From an uncultured Bacilli bacterium (lineage in GTDB: Bacteria > Bacillota_I > Bacilli_A > RF39 > UBA660), in NCBI GenBank assembly GCA_948497845.1, contig CAOOMX010000003.1, positions 1 through 52,839 of the forward strand: a DNA stretch of 52,839 nt, in the 5' to 3' direction. Under the pieces are notes generated by a model. That model saw nothing but the letters and a program-made list of their open reading frames with translations. It had not been told where the DNA came from and ran no database searches. This document shows positions 33,589-42,578 of the stretch, one piece after another (the first letter of the stretch is position 1; each line of letters begins with the position of its first letter). Made by a program: the position numbers and the translations under genes.

Positions 33589-36061
33589 TGCTAGAAATTT
33601 CTTCTAATTCCTGATTTTCTTCTTCATCGCCCATATAGTACCTCTCAAGAGGGGTAGCAAATATACTTACACGAAGTCTTTTCTTATTGGTAATATTCAT
33701 CAAGAAGTCGCCTAATTGGGCTTTATTTAAAAATGCTTTCTGTGTTTCTGTTAATGGATTACTTTTATAAATTTGTTCTACAGCTTGTAAGTCATTATCT
33801 TTAAGCATACCACATAATTGATACTGACAATTATTGAATATAGCTGTAGCATTTTTCAATTTTGTATTAGAAGAGATTAAATCTTGTGGGCTTTGGGTAG
33901 AAACAGTTAAGTTTGAGTGATATTTACGTAACTTTCTACTCATTTGATCCAAATATTTTATAGTTGCTGGATTATCGTCATTGATAAAATGATGGAACTC
34001 ATCAACTACAATCATAACAGGTTGAGGTTTGCTATCTAGGTTAATATCATTTTTACCAATAATTTCATTATTTAAAAATGTTAAAAGATTTAATATTTGA
34101 GCATTAGCAATTCTTTTGTTATCACTAAATACTAAACTCTTAAAGTTAAAGCACATAAGCTGACTATCCAAAGAAATAGCTGTATGCCCATTAAAAATGG
34201 TATCTTGACCGATAATAAAACGTTTTAAAAGAATTTTAAGACTAGAAATAATATTCAATTCTTCCTTACTTTTTATTGATTTTCTATATTCGTCAAGAAA
34301 GATATATAAATCAGAGAAGATAGGAAAATCTTGATTACTATAAGTTTTTAATTCTTCTATGGTAGTATCTTTTGTAATACCACGTGTTTTATATAGTTTT
34401 TCGGTAATATCAAGTAAGACAACTTTTTCTTTTTCTTTTATTTCCTCAAATACACAAGAATAAAAGGATTCCAAAAAACCAAGATGACGATTTAAAATAG
34501 AAGTTTCTTCCTCGTCATCATCAGGCAAGAAACGTACTTGCAACGGGTTAATTAAAACCTTATTTGCAAGATTGATATACTCACTATCTTTATAACGAGA
34601 TGCAAGTTTTTTAAATTCATTTTCAACATCCCAAATAAATACCTTTGTACCACGTAGCAATTCATTAAGAATCAAACGTTTTAAAAGGAACGATTTTCCC
34701 GATCCTGTAGTACCAACTACTGCAACGTTAAAGGAAGTACGTTTTTCTTTATCTTTATAAAAAATATCCCAAAGGATTGGTAAACCATAATGAGAATCTT
34801 CTCCAATTAAAAAACCATTTGGGTCAATATGATTACACATGGTAAAAGGAAAACCACTTGCCAACGTCATAGTAGGAAGATACATTGCATAATCAGGCAT
34901 ACCAAACGGGGTAATATCATAAGACTGCCATGCCTCCAGTTGACGGAGTTTTGGAATATCAACTTTTATGGATTTAGGACTAGCATTTGTACGAATAAGT
35001 TTAAATGCTTCCTCACGTTCCTTTTTTGTACCTGTTATTGCTAAAATAATGGTAACTTCTTTTATTTTCTCATCATTATTGGATAACTGCTCTATCAGTA
35101 GGCGATAATTCTCTAAAGTGTGCTTTAAAGTATTTATGTCTGCCACGTTTTTAGACGAGTTATAATCAGCAAGTAAAGATTTATAACTAGAATTTAAGAT
35201 ATTGATTAGTTTTTCTTTATCCATTGTTTCTTTTATAGTAAATGAAACATTTACATTTGGAAGATTAACTATAGTATCTAAAAAATTCTTCTCTATAAAA
35301 GGGGGATAGCTTTTTATAGCTACTAATTGAATATTTTTATCGTCCACTTTTAAAAGAGATGCTTGTTCTTGCAAATTAGTGGGAGAAAGTAAATCTACTA
35401 AATCATAATACATTAAATGATCTAACGTTGTATCAGAAAAATATATCTTTGATAAAATCGTGTATAATTCCATTTTATTTGTAATTTGATTTACGTAGAG
35501 TTTTGGATTAGTGGAAAGACAAAGGCTCTCGAACTCATCGATTGCCTTTTTCAATTCCTCTTTTGAATTACAAAGAATAGAAAAGAAGTAACTACTAGCA
35601 TAAGTAACTTTTTCCGATTCGATATATTCGATAAAATCAAGATTACTAGATAATACTTCTTTTTGAATATCGTTTGTAGCTTCATTGATTAAATTTTGAT
35701 AATACATTTTATTAGCATTTAAGTTGATTTGTTCGTCATACTTATATGCTTTAATTACAACTTTTAATTTGTACAGTTGTGATAAAGTATAAAAAAACAA
35801 TTCTTGTTCTTCTTTGTTTGTTAAAGATAAGTCTATCGGATTCACACGAAAAAATCTTGCAAAACTGCCATCTTTTAAAATAATAATTCCGTCCTTATCT
35901 ATTGTTTCAACGTTCATAAAAACCGATGAATTAGCAATTTTATTTCTTAACATTTTTGCTTTTATATATTGCTTTGGCTTTTTAGAATATTGTTTCTTAA
36001 TTACTTTATTTTCTTTATTTTTAATTTTTTCTTCTTTTGAAAGTTTTTGTAAACGTCTTAT
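33566..36061 (-). CDS. virB4: VirB4/TraE-family conjugation ATPase with probable AUA start
   Basis: Main energising ATPase of the T4SS. Walker A GTTGSGKSF and Walker B PVMIVVDEFHHF with the downstream TVSTQSP motif are clear. The first ATG (35953) lacks a ribosome site. The frame is open for 36 further codons rich in Lys (RRLQKLSKEEKIKNKEN...). An ATA codon (36061-36059) has AAGGAGGG 6 bases upstream, within the end of the preceding gene. This gives about 831 residues. Confidence 0.9.
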   Translation of the reverse strand: MRRLQKLSKEEKIKNKENKVIKKQYSKKPKQYIKAKMLRNKIANSSVFMNVETIDKDGIIILKDGSFARFFRVNPIDLSLTNKEEQELFFYTLSQLYKLKVVIKAYKYDEQINLNANKMYYQNLINEATNDIQKEVLSSNLDFIEYIESEKVTYASSYFFSILCNSKEELKKAIDEFESLCLSTNPKLYVNQITNKMELYTILSKIYFSDTTLDHLMYYDLVDLLSPTNLQEQASLLKVDDKNIQLVAIKSYPPFIEKNFLDTIVNLPNVNVSFTIKETMDKEKLINILNSSYKSLLADYNSSKNVADINTLKHTLENYRLLIEQLSNNDEKIKEVTIILAITGTKKEREEAFKLIRTNASPKSIKVDIPKLRQLEAWQSYDITPFGMPDYAMYLPTMTLASGFPFTMCNHIDPNGFLIGEDSHYGLPILWDIFYKDKEKRTSFNVAVVGTTGSGKSFLLKRLILNELLRGTKVFIWDVENEFKKLASRYKDSEYINLANKVLINPLQVRFLPDDDEEETSILNRHLGFLESFYSCVFEEIKEKEKVVLLDITEKLYKTRGITKDTTIEELKTYSNQDFPIFSDLYIFLDEYRKSIKSKEELNIISSLKILLKRFIIGQDTIFNGHTAISLDSQLMCFNFKSLVFSDNKRIANAQILNLLTFLNNEIIGKNDINLDSKPQPVMIVVDEFHHFINDDNPATIKYLDQMSRKLRKYHSNLTVSTQSPQDLISSNTKLKNATAIFNNCQYQLCGMLKDNDLQAVEQIYKSNPLTETQKAFLNKAQLGDFLMNITNKKRLRVSIFATPLERYYMGDEEENQELEEISSNEKVSNN

Positions 36062-36350
36062 ATTGATCCCTCCTTACTTCGTTACTAGTTAAATGATAAT
36101 AATATGTTTTTTTACGAAATAAAAAACTTCCAACCAATAAAATCAATTTGTACATCCTATTTTGCTTTGAAAAGGAAACAGGAACAAGTAAAAATATTCC
36201 TGTACCAATTATAATTAAGCTAGTTTGATAAAAACCAATAGTAAATAGGATGATAAAAGCAAGTGCAAAAACACTCGCTAGAATAATATCTTTAATTTCC
36301 AAATTAAATAAACCTAAATTTCGTTTTGTTGTTTGTAAGGTAATATACAA
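36021..36350 (-). CDS. PrgI/VirB3-like T4SS membrane protein
   Basis: 109 residues with two membrane helices (DIILASVFALAFIILFTIGF; SLIIIGTGIFLLVPVSF). This is the PrgI-family organisation always found just before virB4 in Gram-positive T4SSs. TTG start with AGGAGG 8 bases upstream. Confidence 0.75.
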   Translation of the reverse strand: MYITLQTTKRNLGLFNLEIKDIILASVFALAFIILFTIGFYQTSLIIIGTGIFLLVPVSFSKQNRMYKLILLVGSFLFRKKTYYYHLTSNEVRRDQYKTFTKTFKRRKN

Positions 36351-36362
36351 AAAACAGTCCTC

Positions 36363-38003
36363 CTATAATTTATCCCCATCATTTTTATATGATTGAATTG
36401 GGGGTTTTCTCACAGATTTTAGATTTCCAAAAGAGTTAGGATAATGACGATAGCCCATAAAACTATGTGCAATGTTTCCTAAACCAGTTTTAGCTGTATC
36501 AAATCCACCTTTGAAATAGCCACTTTGAACACGGTTATTATCATAATCCCATTTCTTATTGAGAGAATCCATTTTCTTATTACCAGAGTATTCTTGATAC
36601 ATTCCTTTTAGTTTAGTAGCAAGTCCATTGCCTGCTTGTTTATTTTCTTGACCTTTTGTAATTTTGTTTTGAGCTTTTTGCATTTTACTTGCCATAGATT
36701 TAACAGTACGATCATGCATACCACCATTTGAAAGCCCTGCTAACCCAAGACGAGTAGCATTACCCATTTGAGCAAGACCTTTGCCTGTTTGAGTAGCACC
36801 TTTTATTGCTCCAAAGGTAGCCATACCACCACCGACCATGCCACCTAATAAACCTTTCATTGCCATTAAAGAATCTCGACCTGAATTTGCCGAAACATTT
36901 TCTCCAATAAAACGATTTAAAGTAGTAGAGCCTGTAAGTAACATCATTGCACAACCTAGATACAAGACACTTTGAGCAACTGTCTTTGTAAAATATGGAA
37001 GAGAGTTTATATCACTACTATTCTGTATTGCATTAAACATTAAAGAAGTTAATCCAATTAAAAGTAAAACAGCTCCTGCCTGTAGAACAAGAGATGTGAG
37101 TTGTTGGTAAAGTGCTGACCTTTGTTCTTTCCTACCGATAGAAGTAGCAAAAATTAAAGGAGAAATAAGCATAAGAAAAGCAATCTCTAATTGGCGACGA
37201 CCTAACATGATAACACTAAAAGCAATCGCAAATAGGAATACTGCACCTATGACAATACCAAATACCCAGTTAAAATTAAAGAAGTAATCTTCGCCATCGT
37301 TCCGTATACCTGGCTTATAAATTTGACAGGTTAAGTTAAATGCACCTGAATCACTTATATTAGTAGCTGTCAAAGTCCCATTACGAATTAAAGGGGTAAA
37401 ATCTTTTACTGTAGACACAGAATCAGGGATACTCGCATAACTACCAATTTGTTCTTTTAAATTTTTGACATTTTCTGTATCAACTTTATTTTTGTCTTTA
37501 TGATAACTTGTATTTTCGTCATAATAACAACTTTCATTTACAGTAAGATAAGCTGTTTTCATGTTATCCCCTATAGTAGAGGTGCTAGTTTGAAAATTAT
37601 TATAAATGGTATTGGATAAGTTGATACTGATATTCATACTTTGCGAGAAGATGAGAGAAACAAGAAAAATCAAAAAGCCACATTTAAAAATTTCTTTTAT
37701 CAATGAGGATAAAGGTTGTTCTTGCTCGTCGGCATCAAATATACGAAAAGTAACTTTCCATACAGCAAAGAGGAATAGCAAAGCAAAAGCCAAAATAATA
37801 AAACTATTAAAAATTTTGGTAAATGGGGAATTACCTATATTTTTTAACATTTCGATCATATCTAAACTATTGATTTTATATGCAACGTTATAGAGTACGT
37901 CGATTGTATCATAAATTATATTGATAATTCCCATACCAATATTTCTTAAAAGATCTAAAACACTAAACTTAATATCATTTCCGATACTTAAAGTATATAT
38001 CAT
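36363..38003 (-). CDS. VirB6/TrbL-like channel protein
   Basis: 546 residues, with an N-terminal helix, a soluble loop (about 125-235) and a cluster of about five helices (about 240-365, FGIVIGAVFLFAIAFSVIML, AGAVLLLIGLTSLMF...). A Gly/Met-rich then basic hydrophilic tail follows (GGMVGGGMATFGAIKGA). Position between VirB2-like and PrgI-like genes fits the T4SS inner-membrane channel. Confidence 0.85.
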   Translation of the reverse strand: MIYTLSIGNDIKFSVLDLLRNIGMGIINIIYDTIDVLYNVAYKINSLDMIEMLKNIGNSPFTKIFNSFIILAFALLFLFAVWKVTFRIFDADEQEQPLSSLIKEIFKCGFLIFLVSLIFSQSMNISINLSNTIYNNFQTSTSTIGDNMKTAYLTVNESCYYDENTSYHKDKNKVDTENVKNLKEQIGSYASIPDSVSTVKDFTPLIRNGTLTATNISDSGAFNLTCQIYKPGIRNDGEDYFFNFNWVFGIVIGAVFLFAIAFSVIMLGRRQLEIAFLMLISPLIFATSIGRKEQRSALYQQLTSLVLQAGAVLLLIGLTSLMFNAIQNSSDINSLPYFTKTVAQSVLYLGCAMMLLTGSTTLNRFIGENVSANSGRDSLMAMKGLLGGMVGGGMATFGAIKGATQTGKGLAQMGNATRLGLAGLSNGGMHDRTVKSMASKMQKAQNKITKGQENKQAGNGLATKLKGMYQEYSGNKKMDSLNKKWDYDNNRVQSGYFKGGFDTAKTGLGNIAHSFMGYRHYPNSFGNLKSVRKPPIQSYKNDGDKL

Positions 38004-38010
38004 TTAACCT

Positions 38011-38466
38011 CTATGATTCTAGGGTACTGATAATTAGGTTTATAAGTGATGGAATTAAAATTAAAAGGGCTACTCCACCAAGAGTATAGAGAATAGTTTT
38101 CTTTTTACGTTGCTTGGTTTCATCATCCCCGATAATGAACTGAATTACAAATATTACCATTGCAATAAAAGACAAGATAATACCGAACACTTGAATTTGA
38201 CGTGCTAAATTCTTAATGATTGTTCCAAGCGATTCGATAGTGATAGTACCACCGTCAATTTTTTCGACAGCAAATACTGGTGTTGCTTTCATGCAAAAAG
38301 AGAAAAGAAGAGCTGTAACAAGCATCTTCTTACTTTTTATAAATGACAAAAATTTATTTTTGTGATAATATGGTAACAGCTCATTATTTTTTATAATGGG
38401 TATTTCGTGAGAAAGTGCTTCTTGTTTAGCGACTGATAGCACTTTTTCTTTTTTTCTTACAATCAA
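38011..38466 (-). CDS. VirB2/TrbC-like pilin with unusual N-terminal extension
   Basis: 151 residues. The signal/first helix is about 49-68 (MLVTALLFSFCMKATPVFA, probable cleavage after AFA-like site), then two helices (IQVFGIILSFIAMVIFVIQFI; TILYTLGGVALLILIPSLINLII) typical of VirB2/TrbC. The roughly 45 residues before the signal contain VAKQEALSHE. This peptide and its DNA recur in the secreted protein at 47457-48101. TTG start with GGAG about 8 bases upstream. Confidence 0.75.
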   Translation of the reverse strand: MIVRKKEKVLSVAKQEALSHEIPIIKNNELLPYYHKNKFLSFIKSKKMLVTALLFSFCMKATPVFAVEKIDGGTITIESLGTIIKNLARQIQVFGIILSFIAMVIFVIQFIIGDDETKQRKKKTILYTLGGVALLILIPSLINLIISTLES

Positions 38467-39053
38467 TTTATCATCTCCAATCCGTTGTCATGTTGTTTAA
38501 AGATTTGAAGAATTGCTTTTATATTACTTGTAGCAATCTCGTTTCTTTCAATTTCATATTGGGGAAGTAAATTATTTTCTATATCGTAAATAAGTCCGTT
38601 ATTTCCAAAGAGGTAACGACCATTAAATAAGGTGCTGTTATTTTCTCTTTCAACAACTATGTAGTCAATACCATTGATCTGTTCTTCATTATCAATACGA
38701 AAGTCATCATTTTCAATAGTAAGATTATTTAATGTTTCAAGAGAGTATCTACCCGATGGAATTTTAGGATTAGAGGAATTATTAACAATTACATTTATAT
38801 CATAGTCCAATATATCGACCTCCTTATCAAACTTAAATTTTAAATTGTCAATTTCTTCTTTACTATAATTCAAATATCTTTTTTTATTTTTTCCATTATT
38901 ATTAGAAGTAAAGGCATAAATCTTATCAGTATCTTGTACATACAAAACAAGATGACCTTTTTGATTCTGCCCAAAATACATAAATTCAATATTTAGCATA
39001 TTATATAAGTCATTTAATTCTTTATAAGAATATAATCTGTTTTTATCTAACAT
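38463..39053 (-). CDS. Unknown ICE accessory protein
   Basis: 196 residues, two similar alpha/beta parts (MYFGQNQKGHLVLYVQDTDKIYAF; INGIDYIVVERENNSTLFNGRYLFGNNGLIYDI). No signal peptide. Overlaps the SSB gene by 7 bases and the pilin gene by 4 bases, so part of the same operon. Confidence 0.55.
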   Translation of the reverse strand: MLDKNRLYSYKELNDLYNMLNIEFMYFGQNQKGHLVLYVQDTDKIYAFTSNNNGKNKKRYLNYSKEEIDNLKFKFDKEVDILDYDINVIVNNSSNPKIPSGRYSLETLNNLTIENDDFRIDNEEQINGIDYIVVERENNSTLFNGRYLFGNNGLIYDIENNLLPQYEIERNEIATSNIKAILQIFKQHDNGLEMIN

Positions 39054-39427
39054 TTTTCTATAACTTCTTTTTCTATTGATTTAGAGTTTTTTGTTTCCTT
39101 TTCTTTTTCAAAAGAGTAGTCTATTTCATCAACTATAAAATCAGTAGTATAAATTTTATCTCCGTTTTCATTTGTGTAAGATCCTGTTCGTGTATGAGCT
39201 TTAACTTCAATAAGTTGCCCCTCATTTAATTCATTTGCAATTTTTTCAGCATCTTTCCAAAGTTTTAATGAGATAAAGTCTGAATTAGTTTTACCATTTT
39301 CATTTTGATAATCACGTTCACAAGCAATATTTAAAAGAGCAAATTTCTTTTCGCTACCTTTTAAAATAGGTTTACGTGTTAGAGTTCCTTTAAAATGAGA
39401 AAAGTTAATATGTTTTTCTTGATCCAT
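39047..39427 (-). CDS. ssb: Single-stranded DNA-binding (OB-fold) protein
   Basis: 126 residues. The pattern FKGTLTRKPILKGSEKKFALLNIACERDYQ...SDFISLKLWKDAEKIANELNEGQLIEVKA is SSB-like. The C-terminus lacks the acidic DDDIPF tip. It would coat the transferred strand or the element's replication intermediates. Confidence 0.8.
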   Translation of the reverse strand: MDQEKHINFSHFKGTLTRKPILKGSEKKFALLNIACERDYQNENGKTNSDFISLKLWKDAEKIANELNEGQLIEVKAHTRTGSYTNENGDKIYTTDFIVDEIDYSFEKEKETKNSKSIEKEVIEKC

Positions 39428-39509
39428 AATATCAGTCCTTTCTTTTTATTTACTAAATATTGAAATTAGAAATAATAATGAATTGCACCACCTCCTTTAA
39501 AATAGGGCA

Positions 39510-39537
39510 TAAAAAAAGATTACCAGTATGGCAATCT
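39510..39537 (-). terminator. Cassette-type terminator of the 39569 lipoprotein gene
   Basis: Minus strand AGATTGCCA-TAC-TGGTAATCT followed by seven T residues. Confidence 0.8.
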
Positions 39538-39568
39538 AATTTTTTGTTTCTTTTGACAGTTAAACTTA

Positions 39569-40594
39569 CTATAAATTTATTTCACTTTTTGGTATAACAA
39601 CAACGGGTCTAGCTGAATACATATATTTTTTGAAAGTATCAGGTTTACTACTAGAATTCATAAGTGTAAATTGTGTAAGAGCATCACTTGTAATTGCTTT
39701 TATTCCAAATTTTGCACTTGCTGATTTATCTCTTGATCCTTTTTCTTTTTCATATACACTCATTTTGTTTTCGTAAAATGAAACAGAACGTGTTGCAATA
39801 AAATAAGCTTTTCCAGATTCAAAAATAATATCGTAGGCTTTTGAATTGGTATAATTTTCTTTTATTTCTTTAGTATAAGCTCTGTAATAAGTATCTAAAT
39901 AGTCTTTAGTAGAGGTTGCATCACTTTTATAACTATTATTATAAGGCTCATAATTGTTTAAAGAATCACTTAAATTTAAATTTCCACCCATGTTACTTCC
40001 TGTTTCTTCACTATATAGAGATGGATAATATTGATAGCCTGTTGTTTCTACTCCAGTTTTATTGTAGTTTTCAAATCCTAATGTATCTTGTTTCCAACTA
40101 TCTGTTTTATCTTTATAATATGCTTCTATGTCATCCATATTTATATTTCTTGCTACATATTTTTTATTACCAATTTCAACAGAGTAATATTTGGCACAAT
40201 ATGAATTTAATGCTTGAACTCCATTATTGTAACCATCTGCTCCTTTTAATTCGATTGTATCTGTTGTTGGCTTTACTGTAGTAAGTAAATAATTGTTGTC
40301 ATCTTCTGCAAGAACAACCCAATTTATATTTCCTGTATTTACATTTGCTTCATCTAAATTATTAGTATTACCAGTAAACTGAACTCCCTCATAAGAACTA
40401 GGTTTTATATCTTCATTTAGTATGGTTTTAACGTCAACACTTTTTCCGATATTATTTGAAGTAGTATTCATTTTTGAATAATCAAAAGTTATATTACCAC
40501 TAGAACTTTCTTTAGAATCTTTACTGCCACAACCTGTAGTTAAACCTATCACCATAACCCCACAAATTAGAAACATTAGTATTTTTCGTTTCAT
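39569..40594 (-). CDS. Lipoprotein with DUF6273-like domain
   Basis: The signal peptide ends with lipobox LTTGC. Its N-terminus (IGLTTGCGSK) is nearly the same as that of the 24987 lipoprotein (IGLTTGCGNE). The mature part (INWVVLAEDDNNYLLTTVKP..., ARPVVVIPKSEINL) resembles the C-terminal domain of the chromosomal FN3 protein at the window start. Start ATG 40594 instead of GTG 40606. Cassette promoter and terminator present. Confidence 0.75.
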   Translation of the reverse strand: MKRKILMFLICGVMVIGLTTGCGSKDSKESSSGNITFDYSKMNTTSNNIGKSVDVKTILNEDIKPSSYEGVQFTGNTNNLDEANVNTGNINWVVLAEDDNNYLLTTVKPTTDTIELKGADGYNNGVQALNSYCAKYYSVEIGNKKYVARNINMDDIEAYYKDKTDSWKQDTLGFENYNKTGVETTGYQYYPSLYSEETGSNMGGNLNLSDSLNNYEPYNNSYKSDATSTKDYLDTYYRAYTKEIKENYTNSKAYDIIFESGKAYFIATRSVSFYENKMSVYEKEKGSRDKSASAKFGIKAITSDALTQFTLMNSSSKPDTFKKYMYSARPVVVIPKSEINL

Positions 40595-40599
40595 ATTCT

Positions 40600-40641
40600 C
40601 ACTCACTTTCGTAAACTATTATAGCATACTTTACGTAAATA
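40600..40641 (-). promoter_or_regulatory. Cassette promoter, copy 2
   Basis: The TTTACGTAAA palindrome, TATAAT at 40623-40618, and TTTACGAAAGTGAGTGAG before the start codon. Nearly identical to copy 1. Confidence 0.7.
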
Positions 40642-40669
40642 AGAAATATGTTTCTAAATTTATGCAAAA

Positions 40670-40696
40670 TAAAAAGACTATCATAATTGATAATCT
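40670..40696 (-). terminator. Cassette-type terminator of the 40696 gene
   Basis: Minus strand AGATTATCA-ATTA-TGATAGTCT followed by TTTTATTTT. Confidence 0.8.
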
Positions 40697-41277
40697 TAAT
40701 ACTTTTCTATTTTTCCAGTTGTTTTTCCAGTATTATCTTTATATTCTGTTGTTTCAAAGCCACCTAACTCATCACTAAATGATACTGTATCAGCTGTTCC
40801 CGTAATATTTCCAAAAGCATCTTTAATATAAGCTCTTTTAAATTTTATGTGTTCTTTCTTTTTAGTTGATGTCGTAGATTTACTAGAACTTTCAGAAGAT
40901 CCACCATCTAATGCAAGAGGGAGTAATAGCAAATGAGGTATAAATAAAATAATCATAACAAATATAATTGTTCCTATACCATTATCAGTAAATAACTTAA
41001 GCATCAAAAACCATGATAAAAATATACTTATAAAACTTAACAGACAAGATACTCTCATATTTCCATCATTAAAATTCTTATCAATACGATTAAAGATTAT
41101 CATTAAAATAAATTGTAAAACCTCAAAACATATAATAAAAGCTAATAATAATCCAATAAATTTGAAAAATCCTGTCGATTCTTTATTTCCTGCAATTAAG
41201 TAAATAGTTAAAAGTTCCAAAGGTCCTGCTAGAATACCTAAAATAATCATAACAATTTTTCCAATACTTTTTTTCAT
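40696..41277 (-). CDS. Four-helix membrane protein, third cassette gene
   Basis: 193 residues with four membrane helices in the first about 125 residues and a Ser/Thr/Lys-rich cytoplasmic tail ending in a beta-like region (AYIKDAFGNITGTADTVSF). No family recognised. It shares promoter and terminator design with the two lipoprotein genes, so it is probably coregulated with them. Confidence 0.65.
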   Translation of the reverse strand: MKKSIGKIVMIILGILAGPLELLTIYLIAGNKESTGFFKFIGLLLAFIICFEVLQFILMIIFNRIDKNFNDGNMRVSCLLSFISIFLSWFLMLKLFTDNGIGTIIFVMIILFIPHLLLLPLALDGGSSESSSKSTTSTKKKEHIKFKRAYIKDAFGNITGTADTVSFSDELGGFETTEYKDNTGKTTGKIEKY

Positions 41278-41283
41278 ATACGT

Positions 41284-41321
41284 ACACTCACTTTCGTAAA
41301 ATATTATAACATACTTTACAC
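41284..41321 (-). promoter_or_regulatory. Cassette promoter, copy 3
   Basis: TATAAT at 41308-41303 with TTTACGAAAGTGAGTG downstream. The upstream half-site is degenerate (TGTAAAG instead of the palindrome). The promoter overlaps the end of the ardC-like gene. Confidence 0.6.
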
Positions 41322-42346
41322 TAATTTACCATTGACTTATCATTAAAAATCTCTAAATTGATATTTTTATTATTTTCTTCGATTTTTTTAATGATATTTG
41401 TACTATATTTTATGATAGTGTTAAGAGAAGTATCCAATTCTTTAAAGTCCTTATTTTTAGACCAACTATACAAATACATTTCGCTAAATTCGGGTACTTG
41501 TAAATTTAGATAATTAGAAACAACATAAGAAATTGTTTCAGCTTCTACTTCATAACGTCCACGGTCATTTTTATACTCTTGATAATTGTTTTCTAAATTA
41601 GTATGTGCAAGAGAGTGAGCAAATTCATGGAGTAGAACTTTTAACTTAACAAGATCGGTTTGACTATTTAAAATTACTATTTCTTTATTTTCAAAAGAGC
41701 AATAACCGTCGGAATCGCATTTATCTACATAACGAATATTAAATCCATTTTCTTTTATTAAATCTTCTAAAATAGTAATATAATCTTTGGCATTTTCATT
41801 ATCTACGGTAGGATGCAATTTTTCTTCTATTTCTTCATAAGGCATAGTAGTATCTGTAATATCGAAAACTGTACCTAAACTATAATAAGATAATTTTTTA
41901 CTATGATAAACAATATCGTCATTGTTTTTGTCTTTGTAAATTTCTAACTCGTCATCGTTTAGTGTACTATAATATCTTAATGTATTAGAACGATTATCTT
42001 TGACGATGGTATTAAATCTAGGAATAACAATTTTTATCGAATCAGGATTACTTTTAACAGAATAGCCTAAATCTTTATAAGTTTTAAAAGGTGCTACAAA
42101 TTTTACGTCAGGATTCTGTAGATAAATTAGTAATGTATTACTATAAGAATAATTATTGAATTTACCTATGTTATCTAAAAACGTTTTTATATGGGATGGC
42201 TCTTGAAAGAGCTTTATAGCATTTTCTTTTAATTCTTCTGTAATAGCAATTATTTGATTTTCTAATTCCTGCTTATTATCAGAGGTAGGAATTTGTTTTT
42301 TTAAATCTTTTATTTCTTCAAATTTCTTTTTTGCAATAGTATTCAT
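41321..42346 (-). CDS. ardC: ArdC-like anti-restriction protein
   Basis: 341 residues. The N-terminal ArdC-type ssDNA-binding part (YSYSNTLLIYLQNPDVKFVAPFKTYKDLGYSVK) is followed by a zinc metallopeptidase-like motif HEFAHSLAH with a distal EAETISYVVSNYL. Such proteins protect incoming conjugative DNA from restriction. It lies 4 bases downstream of a small gene and near an orphan DNA methyltransferase, a second protective function. Confidence 0.8.
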   Translation of the reverse strand: MNTIAKKKFEEIKDLKKQIPTSDNKQELENQIIAITEELKENAIKLFQEPSHIKTFLDNIGKFNNYSYSNTLLIYLQNPDVKFVAPFKTYKDLGYSVKSNPDSIKIVIPRFNTIVKDNRSNTLRYYSTLNDDELEIYKDKNNDDIVYHSKKLSYYSLGTVFDITDTTMPYEEIEEKLHPTVDNENAKDYITILEDLIKENGFNIRYVDKCDSDGYCSFENKEIVILNSQTDLVKLKVLLHEFAHSLAHTNLENNYQEYKNDRGRYEVEAETISYVVSNYLNLQVPEFSEMYLYSWSKNKDFKELDTSLNTIIKYSTNIIKKIEENNKNINLEIFNDKSMVN

Positions 42347-42350
42347 TTAA

Positions 42351-42578
42351 TTATTGTTCCAGTCCATTTGAATTTTCTTTTTCTTGTTCTTTTTGATTAG
42401 CAAACATAAAGTCTTGAACTCTACTATGTATCATGTGTTGCAAAATACCTATATTATTATCAAAATATGAATTGTATAACTTTTCTAATTCATTATTTGG
42501 TATTTCATAACCATAATGTTTCGCTACTTCTTTTATGTTATTTTTAAATTCTTCTTGAAATTCTTTCGACCATTTCAT
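42351..42578 (-). CDS. Small unknown protein between methyltransferase and ArdC genes
   Basis: 75 residues, charged and helical (WSKEFQEEFKNNIKEVAKHYG). AAGGAGG 7 bases upstream. 4-base overlap with the methyltransferase gene. Function unknown. Confidence 0.6.
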   Translation of the reverse strand: MKWSKEFQEEFKNNIKEVAKHYGYEIPNNELEKLYNSYFDNNIGILQHMIHSRVQDFMFANQKEQEKENSNGLEQ

